NCBI RefSeq assembly: GCF_000378765.1
Contig: NZ_KB905342.1
Span: forward strand, 868,001 to 932,000
Source of the DNA: Psychroflexus tropicus DSM 15496
Lineage (GTDB): Bacteria > Bacteroidota > Bacteroidia > Flavobacteriales > Flavobacteriaceae
DNA: 64,000 nt
Reading direction: 5' to 3'
Part shown: one piece after another, positions 19,536 through 28,771 of the stretch
Layout: each line of letters opens with the position of its first letter
How positions within the stretch are numbered: the first letter of the stretch is position 1
The notes under the pieces: generated by a model
Told to the model about the DNA's origin: nothing
What the model saw: only the letters and a program-made list of their open reading frames with translations
The model's database searches: none
Translations under genes and position numbers: made by a program

Positions 19536-19995
19536 AAAAATACACGCCTATACGCTTACTGAGCTCATCATTGTGATCATAATCACATCGATTATAGCTG
19601 GTCTGTCTTTTTCAGTGTTAAATTTAGTGCATCGGCATATGAATGATATCAGCACTAATTTTGAAAAAGAGATGTATTTAAAGCAAACCGAACTCCGCAT
19701 GAGGATACACCTTAATAAGTACTCAAGAGCTATAATTAAAGATGAGAAACGATTGGTATTTAAAAATTACAAAGATTCTATCACTTACCAGTTTGAAGAG
19801 AATTTTTTAAAAATACAACAAGATACGCTAAATTTAGATATCGTAGATAAGGCTTTTTATTTCGAAGGAGAAAAAGTATCAAATGGGAATGTGGATGCAA
19901 TCGAGCTTGTTTTATGGAAAACCGATAAGTTAGAGAATAGAATCTTTGTGTATAAAAATAATGATGCTTTAAATAAGCTTAAAGATGGGTATTAA
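19522..19995 (+). CDS. minor pseudopilin (GspJ/H-like)
   Basis: 157 aa from the ATG at 19522; an upstream in-frame TTG is possible but would lengthen the leader. The leader MPLSKKIHA precedes YTLTE, with Glu at position 5, then LIIVIIITSIIAGLSFSVL. Cleavage would be after Ala rather than Gly, which is less common. The mature domain is about 115 residues, mostly beta. It overlaps the preceding pseudopilin by 14 bp and the GspF gene by 11 bp. Confidence 0.72.
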   Translation: MPLSKKIHAYTLTELIIVIIITSIIAGLSFSVLNLVHRHMNDISTNFEKEMYLKQTELRMRIHLNKYSRAIIKDEKRLVFKNYKDSITYQFEENFLKIQQDTLNLDIVDKAFYFEGEKVSNGNVDAIELVLWKTDKLENRIFVYKNNDALNKLKDGY

Positions 19996-21121
19996 AGTTA
20001 ACCAACATACATCAAAGCCAACAAAGGCAAAAGCATCCACCGATAAGGTAGAGAGTATCTTAAAAAAAGATATTTCTTTCGGTAAAGCATTTAATAGCAA
20101 ACAAAAGGAAAAGTTTTATTTAGAGATAAGTATTTTAATCAACTCAGGCGTTAGTTTGATAGATGCTCTAAATATATTTAAAACGAATACTAAAGATAAA
20201 AGAGTAAAGCAAGTATTGCAACTGGTTTATGATCGTATAATTGCTGGTGAAAGTTTTGCCTCAGCTTTAGAGGGACAAAAAGAATTCTCGTCTTATGAAT
20301 GTTATTCAATTAAAATAGGTGAAGAAACAGGGAGTCTTAGCAAAGTTTCCGAGTTATTGGCACACTACTACGAAAGAAAAAATCAGACTAAAAAAAATAT
20401 CACCAGTGCTTTGACTTATCCAATTATTATTCTAAGTACCGCAGGTCTGGTAGTATTGTTTATGCTGAGATATGTGGTTCCCATGTTTGAGGATATTTTT
20501 AAACGCCAAAATGTTGAATTGCCTGGTATCACAAAGTTTATAATTGATATTTCTTTTTTTCTAAGGAGTTACGCTGCCAGTATTTTAATTTCATTGATGG
20601 CTATTATCGTCTTATTGATTTTTTTGAACAAAAAACTATGGTTTATTAAAGCTCGACAAAGGCTAATTTTAAAATTACCTATAATCAATAAGTTTATAAA
20701 ATTGATTTATATCAGCCAACTCTTTCAAGCTTTAAGTATGCTTTCTACAGCAAAATTACCTATGTTTTATGCCCTAGAGTTAATCACAGATATGATTCCT
20801 TTTTATCCGTTAAAAGCCATACTAGAACAAATAAAAACCGATATTAAAAAAGGAGATTCTTTAAGTGAAAGCATGAAAAAATTTGATGGATTCTTTGAGA
20901 AAAGTACTATCGCTATGCTTGTTGTAGCAGAAGAAACTAACAAGACAGAATTCATTTTTTCGAAGCTTAATGAACAGTTTGAGCAAAAAGTAATACGTCA
21001 ATCTAAAACATTAACAACGGTCTTAGAGCCTGTGATTATTGTACTCGTAGGTTTTATAGTGGGTGTAATTTTAGTGTCAATGTATCTGCCAATGTTTAAG
21101 TTGAGCACGGTGATTGGTTAA
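19985..21121 (+). CDS. gspF: inner membrane platform protein GspF
   Basis: 378 aa with two GspF domains (about 45-165 and 235-370). Motifs are LINSGVSLIDAL and the repeated GEETGSLSKVSELLAHYYERK versus AEETNKTEFIFSKL near residue 315. Transmembrane helices lie near 140-165, 190-212 and 345-370. This is the PilC/GspF family, the membrane partner of the GspE ATPase. It is the last gene of the operon. A weak dyad (21126-21142) follows but has no proper T tract. Confidence 0.88.
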   Translation: MGIKVNQHTSKPTKAKASTDKVESILKKDISFGKAFNSKQKEKFYLEISILINSGVSLIDALNIFKTNTKDKRVKQVLQLVYDRIIAGESFASALEGQKEFSSYECYSIKIGEETGSLSKVSELLAHYYERKNQTKKNITSALTYPIIILSTAGLVVLFMLRYVVPMFEDIFKRQNVELPGITKFIIDISFFLRSYAASILISLMAIIVLLIFLNKKLWFIKARQRLILKLPIINKFIKLIYISQLFQALSMLSTAKLPMFYALELITDMIPFYPLKAILEQIKTDIKKGDSLSESMKKFDGFFEKSTIAMLVVAEETNKTEFIFSKLNEQFEQKVIRQSKTLTTVLEPVIIVLVGFIVGVILVSMYLPMFKLSTVIG

Positions 21122-21345
21122 GAACTTTAGATTTTATCTAAAAAACCACTATTGATTTAAAATTAACTTTTTAATGTTAATTTATTAAAAATCGAATTTC
21201 ATTGATAAAGTATTTTTAATAAGTATTTAAGGGCTTTAGTACGAGAGTTACTGAATCCTTGCATTAGACTTGTTAAATTTTAACATTCTTAAGCAGTAAT
21301 TTTTAATAAAAATTAATTTTATTTGTATTTAACCAATTACTTATT
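21122..21345 (+). promoter_or_regulatory. AT-rich leader before the chaperone-RHS operon
   Basis: 224 bp between gspF and the OmpH-like gene. A dyad TTTAGAT-TTT-ATCTAAA lies at 21126-21142 and could end the secretion operon weakly. The rest is very AT-rich and should hold the promoter of the next operon, but I cannot place the -7 or -33 elements with confidence. Confidence 0.35.
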
Positions 21346-21882
21346 ATGAAGAAAATCTCAATAATTTTATCAATCTTAAGCTTAATTATTGCAATCACAA
21401 CTTTATTTATTTTTCTAAAGAATTCCCAGAAGGTTGCATATGTTGATATTAATGTTCTAGTGGACAAATATGAAAGAACAGCAATTGTCAGAAAGGATTT
21501 CTTAGAAAAGTCCAAAACTCTAAACTCTAATGTTGATAGTTTAGTCACCCAATGGAAGAAAGAAATTGCAAATTATGAGAAAGAAAGAACAAGTATGACT
21601 CAAAAAGAAATAAAACTTAAAGAAGAGATACTTAGTAATAAACAACAACAGATTAATAATTACCAGAAAGCGATTCAAGAAACAGTAAAAAAAGAGGATC
21701 AAAATGCCTCTCAAACTGTATTGAATGACATAAATGAATATGTCAAAGAGTACGGGGATAAAAATAATTACCAAATTATAATGGGTGCTAATGGCAACGG
21801 TAACGTAATGTATGCAAAGGACTATGCCGACCTTACTGGAGAAATACTTGAAGGATTGAATAGTCAATTTAAGCAAAGTTAA
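21346..21882 (+). CDS. OmpH/Skp-like periplasmic chaperone
   Basis: 178 aa with an N-terminal hydrophobic helix (signal or anchor, 1-25), then VAYVDINVLVDKYE, a long coiled coil (about 60-130), and IIMGANGNGNVMYAKDYADLTG. This is the pattern of the OmpH/Skp family, whose trimers hold unfolded outer membrane proteins in the periplasm. It starts the operon that encodes the second RHS pair, so it may be a dedicated chaperone for these huge exported proteins. That pairing is an inference from context. The next ATG follows its stop directly. Confidence 0.8.
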   Translation: MKKISIILSILSLIIAITTLFIFLKNSQKVAYVDINVLVDKYERTAIVRKDFLEKSKTLNSNVDSLVTQWKKEIANYEKERTSMTQKEIKLKEEILSNKQQQINNYQKAIQETVKKEDQNASQTVLNDINEYVKEYGDKNNYQIIMGANGNGNVMYAKDYADLTGEILEGLNSQFKQS

Positions 21883-22506
21883 ATGAAGCATGCTTTCATT
21901 TTTATTATAGTCCTATTTCTTATTAACCTAATTATAAGTTGTTCTTTCGAAACAAATAAAACTTTTAATGATAAAGTAGACTATTCTAGATTTATCAATG
22001 ATAAAGAAAATGGTTATTCATCAGAAAGAGAAATCAACGGGATTAAATTTAGAGTACTTTTAAAGCCAAGGGATTTAATGGCGTTACAGGAATTTGATTA
22101 TGGGGGGCTAGACAACTCTGAATTTTCAAAACTTAAAAAGAAATATGACAAACATATATATATTGGATTAAATCTAAGTCATGAAAATAAAGAGCTTTTA
22201 AGTTCAATACCCAATACTAAAGCCCAGTATGCTTCTTTAAATAGAAGGTTGCTTTTCGAAATGAATAAGTACGTTTATTTATATAACAGTAGCAACGATA
22301 CCCTCCAATTTGTAGACTACCTATATCCTAAGATGTATGGTCTAAGTCATTCTACATCACTTCTATTTGTTTTTAAAAAGGATTATAACCGTTTAGATGA
22401 TGATTATCTTTTTTTTTCAGTCAAGGATATAGGCTTAAATGTTGGAGAATTAAGGTTTAAAATAGACACAAAAAAAATCCTAAACCCTCACGAATTCAAT
22501 CTATAA
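21883..22506 (+). CDS. hypothetical lipoprotein, 207 aa
   Basis: N-terminal signal with lipobox (LIISCSF, Cys near residue 20). The mature protein is about 187 residues, mixed alpha/beta, with no family recognised by eye. It lies between the OmpH-like chaperone and a 2081-aa RHS protein in one operon (gaps of 0 and 13 bp). It may be an accessory or second immunity protein; nothing in the sequence decides this. Confidence 0.6.
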   Translation: MKHAFIFIIVLFLINLIISCSFETNKTFNDKVDYSRFINDKENGYSSEREINGIKFRVLLKPRDLMALQEFDYGGLDNSEFSKLKKKYDKHIYIGLNLSHENKELLSSIPNTKAQYASLNRRLLFEMNKYVYLYNSSNDTLQFVDYLYPKMYGLSHSTSLLFVFKKDYNRLDDDYLFFSVKDIGLNVGELRFKIDTKKILNPHEFNL

Positions 22507-22519
22507 CTTTATCCTAATT

Positions 22520-25500
22520 ATGAAAAAAAAGAATAATCTTCACAGAACAATAGCAATATTTCTGCTGTTTATTTTTATGCCTAGTGTTTTTCCAATTAAT
22601 CAAATGTTTGCTAATGGTAATGGGCCTGGTTCTCCTGAAGCTGCTGGATTTGAGCCGGTAGATGCCACAGATATGGTCAATCTAACAAATGGAAACTTAT
22701 CGTATGTTTTACCACTTTTAGATGTTGAAGGTTTTCCAGTAAATTTGTCTTATCATGCGGGTATTACTTCAGATATGGATGCATCATGGGTGGGTCTAGG
22801 ATGGTATTTAAATCCAGGAGCTATCAATAGGTCAGTAAATAATACACCAGATGACTGGAAAGCTGGTTTGGGAATTGATTTTAATTCTTTTAACAGTGTT
22901 GAAGATTATTATAGTGTAACTGCGAGCGTTGGTTTTGATGGTGTTACATCTGTTGGTGTTGGCATGAATTGGGGAGGAGGGCAAGGTTTGTCAGGCTCTG
23001 TGAATGCGAGTTTAGGATTAAACAGTGAATTATTAAAATCTGTAGGCGTGAATGCAGGAGTGAATGCCTCTGCATCTACAACGGGAAATGTCTCTGTAGG
23101 TGCATCCTTAGCCTATCAAAATGGTTCAATGAGTGCAGGTGCATCATATTCATATTCGATGACTGAACAAAGGGGTAGTTTAGGAGTCGGTGTTGGTTTT
23201 GCTGACGAAGAAAGTTCAGGAGTTTCAGGTTTTGAAGACGTGTCTTATGGCTTAGGAGCTAATTTTTCTGGTGGAGGATCCTTTTCTGTTGGTGCAGGTG
23301 CTAATCTTGAAGGTAGTAAAGGTAGTGTGTCTAACGGTGTTGGTATGGGAAGCTCAAGTTTTTCAATGGGAGATGCAAGTGTAGATGTTCAAAACACAGC
23401 TGTAGCTCTTCCTTTGCATTTTGTAGGAATCCCTGTGACTCTTGGTTTTAGTAAAACCAGAGTCAAAATAAATATCAGAAAAGGTTTTAATAATGTTGAA
23501 TGGGGTTCTTTATATTCCAAAGATTTTTACACGACTATAAGTGATAACAACCCTTTAATTGAAAACAGTGGAATCAATTTTAATGGTCATCAGTCAAACT
23601 TTAATGATTATGTTGAGCGAACCAAATCATTAGATACTTATTCAACAAAATTACCTCAACCAGAAGAAGAGTTTATATCAGATTACTCAAAAGACATTGA
23701 AAATGTAAACTTCACATCCATGGGGTTTGACGATTATAATGTCGCAGCTCAAGGGATAATGGGGAACATGAGGCCTTATTTTTTTAAAAATGCCAATATT
23801 TTCGGAAAGGGCCAAAAGACAACTAATGAAGAGGGAGATCCGATTCATATATTCTGGCATCATGGAAGCATGAATTCATCATTTGATAGAGAATTAGGAA
23901 ATAATTTTAATTTTTCGTTTGAAGGTCAATTTACTAGTAATGAAATCGATAATCCAGCAAATTTAAGCATTAATAACAATGCCTTCAGAATTGACCAAAT
24001 TATTAACAATAGCTCTCACCAAGGTTTTGCACAAAACACAAATGATTATAGGGGGAAATCTCCTAATTATGTGGAAGTCTTTACCAATAATGAAATAGCA
24101 AATAATTTAAAAAATGGACTTATAACCCCTAGAAATATTCCTGATTCAGATAGGGGTGATCCTTTAAAATTTGATCCTGATGGAATAGGAGCCTATAAAA
24201 TCACTTCTCCTGATGGCAAGACCTATCATTTTTCAATTCCAGTTTATCATTATGAAAGAGTGAGCAGAAATCAAATTGATGAAATCGAAACAACTGATTT
24301 TGATATTACTAATGTAAGTGAGAAAAGACAGTATTCAAGATATGCAACCCACTGGCTATTGACAGCTATAACTGGTCCAGATTATGTAGATGCGAATTTA
24401 AATGATCAATTTGATAAGGATGATTTTGGATATTGGGTTGAGCTTGAATATGGAAAATGGTCTGATGGATACGTTTGGCGTGCCCCCTATAAAGATTTTA
24501 CATATAACTACAATACTGATACTACTGACGACGTAGGGGCTAAGGATAAAGGAGGTTATTCGTTTGGTAGGAAACAGACGTATTATTTAGACAAGATAAA
24601 TACAAAAAATAAAACGGCTTTATTCGTTAAAGATGTAAGATATGATGCATTAGGCAAAGATCTCAAATATAAATTCAGTAATAATGGACAAATAAATTTG
24701 GGTTCAACTATTGAAGACGGAGATGTTTTAAATTATACCGATGGTAAAGTTGATGTTTTAGAGGATGAAGTAGAATATAAAAAAGAGTATTCTTTAAAGC
24801 TTAATAAGATCATATTGCTTGAAAGTGAAGTAGGTAGAGATTTGCCTAAAGATGTAAATTACCCAACGCCTGAAGCCTCAATTTATGACCATGTAACAAA
24901 TCAAACTCATTCTCCAAAATGGAGGTCAAAAGATTTTGAAGACGAATTTAGCGTAAATTATTTCTATGAAATCCATAATGAAAAAGATATTCTTGATGAA
25001 AGTGATATCCCTCCAAATTTTGAGGCTAATCATGCATTAAAAGTAATTGAATTTGACTACAATTATGATTTAGCTCAAAATTCAGACTCTTCTAAAGACG
25101 CTCCAGCCGGTTCACCTAACGATAATAAGTACGGGAAACTAACACTTAATTCGATTGAAACTAAAGGTAGAGCAGGGATTTCATATATGCCAAAAACATA
25201 TTTTGATTATCACATGAAAGGGTTTAATAATATTTCTTTACCAGAATTATCGCCGAACGGTGTGCCTCCATCTAATGATGAAATTAAAGACTATTTAAAG
25301 GATAAAAATGATTATGTAGACAATTGGGGATTTATTCAAAATCAACCAAATACATCTGAAAATGAAGCGAAAGCATGGAGTTTAAAAAGTATACAAACGC
25401 CAACAGGGGCAAGAATTGATATAGAATATGAAGAAGACGATTATTGGATTGAAGCATTTTCTAGAAGATACTGGGAGAAGCATTTATCGTTAATGGTAAA

Positions 25501-28500
25501 TAGAGAAGGTGTAAACAATCAAGGTGAAAACATCTTTAAAGTAAGGTTTAAAAATAATTTAGAAGTAGACTCTTCAAATCACGTTGAAGATTTTAATGAC
25601 TATTTTGAAATTGGTCAGAGGGTTTTTCTGGATTTATATTTATGCCAAATGTTTGATGATTGGGGGAGTGATAATGAAAGAGGGGCAGTGGATATTAGAG
25701 AGGATGATATTGTTACTGTAGAAGATATTTACACAGAATTAAATTCAAATGGCATTAGCGAACAAATACTGCTGTTGGATGTTAGAGATACAGGAGCTTT
25801 TCCTTTAAACGAGTATAATACACAGGGAGTTTATGGTGATCCAAGACCACATATAGCACTTAATAGATATTATTACGATGACTTTCACCCCAGGAATGAT
25901 GATCATCTAGAAAGAGAACAATGTCCGACAAATAACAATGAGCATAGGTACAATTTAGTTTTTAAACTTCTTGCCAACAAAGTTCCTGAAGATGAAACAG
26001 GAGGGGGGCTCAGGGTTAGTGAAATTAGAACGACAAATCCAATAGATAATACTACTTACAAAGTTAATTATGATTATACCAATCCATTTACAGGTAAAAG
26101 TTCAGGGATTACATCTTATTCTCCAGTAAATGGACTTAAATACGTCCCCTATCAATCAGAAGTTCCGCCTCCTGGTGTTATGTATGAATATGTGACAATG
26201 ACAGAAAAAGATATCAATAATAATTATGAAATGCAGACTCGGTATAGACACCATGTTTTGAAACCTGTTTTCAATATATTCAATCCAAATATTTTTATGG
26301 AAGCACAGGATGCTAACAGTGTTGGGGAGGATAATATATTTTGGGCCAATGTAGAAGATGACTATGATACTTATGATGGTACAATTAATTCAAATAAAAT
26401 TAAGGCGAAAAAAATTGAAGTTAACATTAATAATGCTCTTCTAGGTCAGATAAAGTCTATTGAAACATTTAACAAAGAAGGCCAAGTCGTTAATAAGATT
26501 TCTAATGAATACATTAATGGAAGAATACTCACAGGTGAAAATCTAGGTAGAGACGGTGTTAATTATGGGGAACCTAATAAAGGAATTGTAAAAGAGTCTT
26601 TTAATTCGATGAAAACAATTTTTAAATCTAATGATAACGGTAACATTATTTACGATAGACATAGTTTGTTAAGTACTTCATCAAAGACTGAGTATAATAA
26701 TATGCTTAAAAAAACCACTGTTTCAAATGGAATGAATATTAGTTCAGTTGAATACTTTGACGTTGATCCATGGTTAGGGAGTTTTAGAAAAAGCGTTTCA
26801 AAAACCTCTCAAAATGATGAAATAATTGCTTACAAAATTCCAGCCTATGAAAAATATTCTGAAATGGGTTCTAAAATATTAAATGGTAACAATAAAAATA
26901 TGCTCACTCAACAGGCAATGAGTATTACTAAATTTAAAAATTTAAATTCTTCTACTGGTATCACATTGAATGCTTCTATCTCTACATGGAATAAAAGCTG
27001 GAATTATATCGAAAATGATGGTACTTCATCAAATGATAATGATATTCATAGAAGGCAAAAGAACTACGTTTGGAAAGATGAATTGAGAACAGATGATTTG
27101 AACACAGGAACTTACCAAACTAACGTTGATGAAGTTAATAGTTATTTCGATTGGAGTACAAACACTCCAACCTCTGATAAATGGCAACTAGCTTCAGAAG
27201 TCACACAGTATTCACGCTCATCTATTCCTTTGGAAGTAAAAGATATTAACGGCAATTTTGCTTCAACAAAGTTGACGGATGAATCAAATAAAATTTTGGT
27301 TAATTCAAACTCTAGATACACAGAAATGTATTATTCAGGAGCAGAATATGTGGATTCAGGAAATATTTTCGAAGGTGGCGTCAAAGGGGCGAACTTTAGA
27401 ACAGATGAAGTAGCTCATACTGGAAAATACTCAGTCAAACCAAACAATGTCAATGATGCCGTATTTGAAATCTCTGGTGCCATAGGATCAGATGAAAATG
27501 ATTTATCTCATGACTTTAGACCTGGAACTTACAAAGTTTCTTTTTGGACTTTATCTCCATTTACTAGTGGTAATATTAATGGAACAACTCTAAAATTAAA
27601 CAACCAGGAGATCAAACATTCAGAAATTGTAAAAGCTAGATGCTGGAGTATGTATAACTATTACATTGACCTTGAGCCTAACTCTAATTTTAATCTTCAA
27701 GTAACAAACACTAGCGGTTCCAATTTTTATTTTGATGATTTTAGATTGCATCCAGTCAGTTCAAGTATGATGTCTTACGTTTACGATGCTGAAACTGATG
27801 ATTTGACCTATATTTTAGATAACAATAATATGGGCTCAGCCTTCAGATATGATAAAGTCGGCCGTTTAAAAACTACTTATACAGAAGTCGAAAACACAGA
27901 TCAATTTTGGGGAGGCTTTAAAATCACAGAACAATTTAAAATGCATTATCAAAATAAAAATGATATAAACATTGATTTTAATGAAGATATCAATGATTGT
28001 CTTTATTTAGGTCCTATTACAAATAATTCAATTGAGTTTAATGTTGATGTTAATCATGTTTTGAACCCATATAAATTAAAGTTCAAAGCCATTCCTAGTA
28101 ACAATTCTTCTAGCTTAACGTACGAATGGAGATGGCTTTCTGATAATCAAAATAATTTTACCCCTTGGGTTGAGGGTAGTAGTGAACAAGAAGTTCCCTA
28201 TACTATTAATTATTGTACCGATGATTATTTTGAAAAGGCATGGGATGCTGAAGTTAGAATCACAGATCTATCTACAAATGATGTAATAACAAAACAAAAA
28301 TCTTATGAAGAGCCATTTTCAAATTGCGATTATTTAATCAATGATAATATTTCAATAGGAGTTGAAGCAAGATTAGATGTAAATGCTTGTAGCAATGATT
28401 ATAGATTTTCTTTATATCCTCTCGATCCTAATACATCTAGCTTTGGCTCTACAGGATATATTGATAATAATCTAGGTCAAACTTTTTCTCAGGACATAGG

Positions 28501-28765
28501 TGAAGAATTTTGTAATACTGTTACTTACGTAGCTTCTACTGACTGTCAGTCTGGTTATGTTAAATATGTAAGCCTAAGCCCTTTTCATGAAAACTCGTCA
28601 AACTATACTTATGAATTTTATTTAGATTGTGCCTCAGAGGATGAAGTCTTAAATAATACACATCTAATAGATGAAACTCATAGCTCTAAATATGCCAAAC
28701 AAGGCTTAGTGGTTTTTAAGGTAGACGGTAAAATTAATTCAGTAAAAAGCAATAACCGAAACTAA
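22520..28765 (+). CDS. giant RHS shell protein, N-terminal half
   Basis: 2081 aa with a signal peptide (about 1-31). A SpvB-like entry motif follows (TNGNLSYVLPLLDVEGFPVNLSYHAG and SWVGLGWYLNPGA, about residues 52-103). Residues about 130-305 are a striking Gly/Ser/Val-rich block of alternating residues (for example SVGASLAYQNGSMSAGASYS) not present in the shorter paralogue at 2020. The long beta-rich body continues to the C-terminus. A carbohydrate-binding-like jelly roll (GGVKGANFRTDEVAHTGKYS, about 1620) and a PKD/Ig-like domain (about 1850-1930) lie near the end. It lacks the RHS core and toxin, which are in the next gene 6 bp downstream. Confidence 0.75.
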   Translation: MKKKNNLHRTIAIFLLFIFMPSVFPINQMFANGNGPGSPEAAGFEPVDATDMVNLTNGNLSYVLPLLDVEGFPVNLSYHAGITSDMDASWVGLGWYLNPGAINRSVNNTPDDWKAGLGIDFNSFNSVEDYYSVTASVGFDGVTSVGVGMNWGGGQGLSGSVNASLGLNSELLKSVGVNAGVNASASTTGNVSVGASLAYQNGSMSAGASYSYSMTEQRGSLGVGVGFADEESSGVSGFEDVSYGLGANFSGGGSFSVGAGANLEGSKGSVSNGVGMGSSSFSMGDASVDVQNTAVALPLHFVGIPVTLGFSKTRVKINIRKGFNNVEWGSLYSKDFYTTISDNNPLIENSGINFNGHQSNFNDYVERTKSLDTYSTKLPQPEEEFISDYSKDIENVNFTSMGFDDYNVAAQGIMGNMRPYFFKNANIFGKGQKTTNEEGDPIHIFWHHGSMNSSFDRELGNNFNFSFEGQFTSNEIDNPANLSINNNAFRIDQIINNSSHQGFAQNTNDYRGKSPNYVEVFTNNEIANNLKNGLITPRNIPDSDRGDPLKFDPDGIGAYKITSPDGKTYHFSIPVYHYERVSRNQIDEIETTDFDITNVSEKRQYSRYATHWLLTAITGPDYVDANLNDQFDKDDFGYWVELEYGKWSDGYVWRAPYKDFTYNYNTDTTDDVGAKDKGGYSFGRKQTYYLDKINTKNKTALFVKDVRYDALGKDLKYKFSNNGQINLGSTIEDGDVLNYTDGKVDVLEDEVEYKKEYSLKLNKIILLESEVGRDLPKDVNYPTPEASIYDHVTNQTHSPKWRSKDFEDEFSVNYFYEIHNEKDILDESDIPPNFEANHALKVIEFDYNYDLAQNSDSSKDAPAGSPNDNKYGKLTLNSIETKGRAGISYMPKTYFDYHMKGFNNISLPELSPNGVPPSNDEIKDYLKDKNDYVDNWGFIQNQPNTSENEAKAWSLKSIQTPTGARIDIEYEEDDYWIEAFSRRYWEKHLSLMVNREGVNNQGENIFKVRFKNNLEVDSSNHVEDFNDYFEIGQRVFLDLYLCQMFDDWGSDNERGAVDIREDDIVTVEDIYTELNSNGISEQILLLDVRDTGAFPLNEYNTQGVYGDPRPHIALNRYYYDDFHPRNDDHLEREQCPTNNNEHRYNLVFKLLANKVPEDETGGGLRVSEIRTTNPIDNTTYKVNYDYTNPFTGKSSGITSYSPVNGLKYVPYQSEVPPPGVMYEYVTMTEKDINNNYEMQTRYRHHVLKPVFNIFNPNIFMEAQDANSVGEDNIFWANVEDDYDTYDGTINSNKIKAKKIEVNINNALLGQIKSIETFNKEGQVVNKISNEYINGRILTGENLGRDGVNYGEPNKGIVKESFNSMKTIFKSNDNGNIIYDRHSLLSTSSKTEYNNMLKKTTVSNGMNISSVEYFDVDPWLGSFRKSVSKTSQNDEIIAYKIPAYEKYSEMGSKILNGNNKNMLTQQAMSITKFKNLNSSTGITLNASISTWNKSWNYIENDGTSSNDNDIHRRQKNYVWKDELRTDDLNTGTYQTNVDEVNSYFDWSTNTPTSDKWQLASEVTQYSRSSIPLEVKDINGNFASTKLTDESNKILVNSNSRYTEMYYSGAEYVDSGNIFEGGVKGANFRTDEVAHTGKYSVKPNNVNDAVFEISGAIGSDENDLSHDFRPGTYKVSFWTLSPFTSGNINGTTLKLNNQEIKHSEIVKARCWSMYNYYIDLEPNSNFNLQVTNTSGSNFYFDDFRLHPVSSSMMSYVYDAETDDLTYILDNNNMGSAFRYDKVGRLKTTYTEVENTDQFWGGFKITEQFKMHYQNKNDINIDFNEDINDCLYLGPITNNSIEFNVDVNHVLNPYKLKFKAIPSNNSSSLTYEWRWLSDNQNNFTPWVEGSSEQEVPYTINYCTDDYFEKAWDAEVRITDLSTNDVITKQKSYEEPFSNCDYLINDNISIGVEARLDVNACSNDYRFSLYPLDPNTSSFGSTGYIDNNLGQTFSQDIGEEFCNTVTYVASTDCQSGYVKYVSLSPFHENSSNYTYEFYLDCASEDEVLNNTHLIDETHSSKYAKQGLVVFKVDGKINSVKSNNRN

Positions 28766-28771
28766 TCCGTT

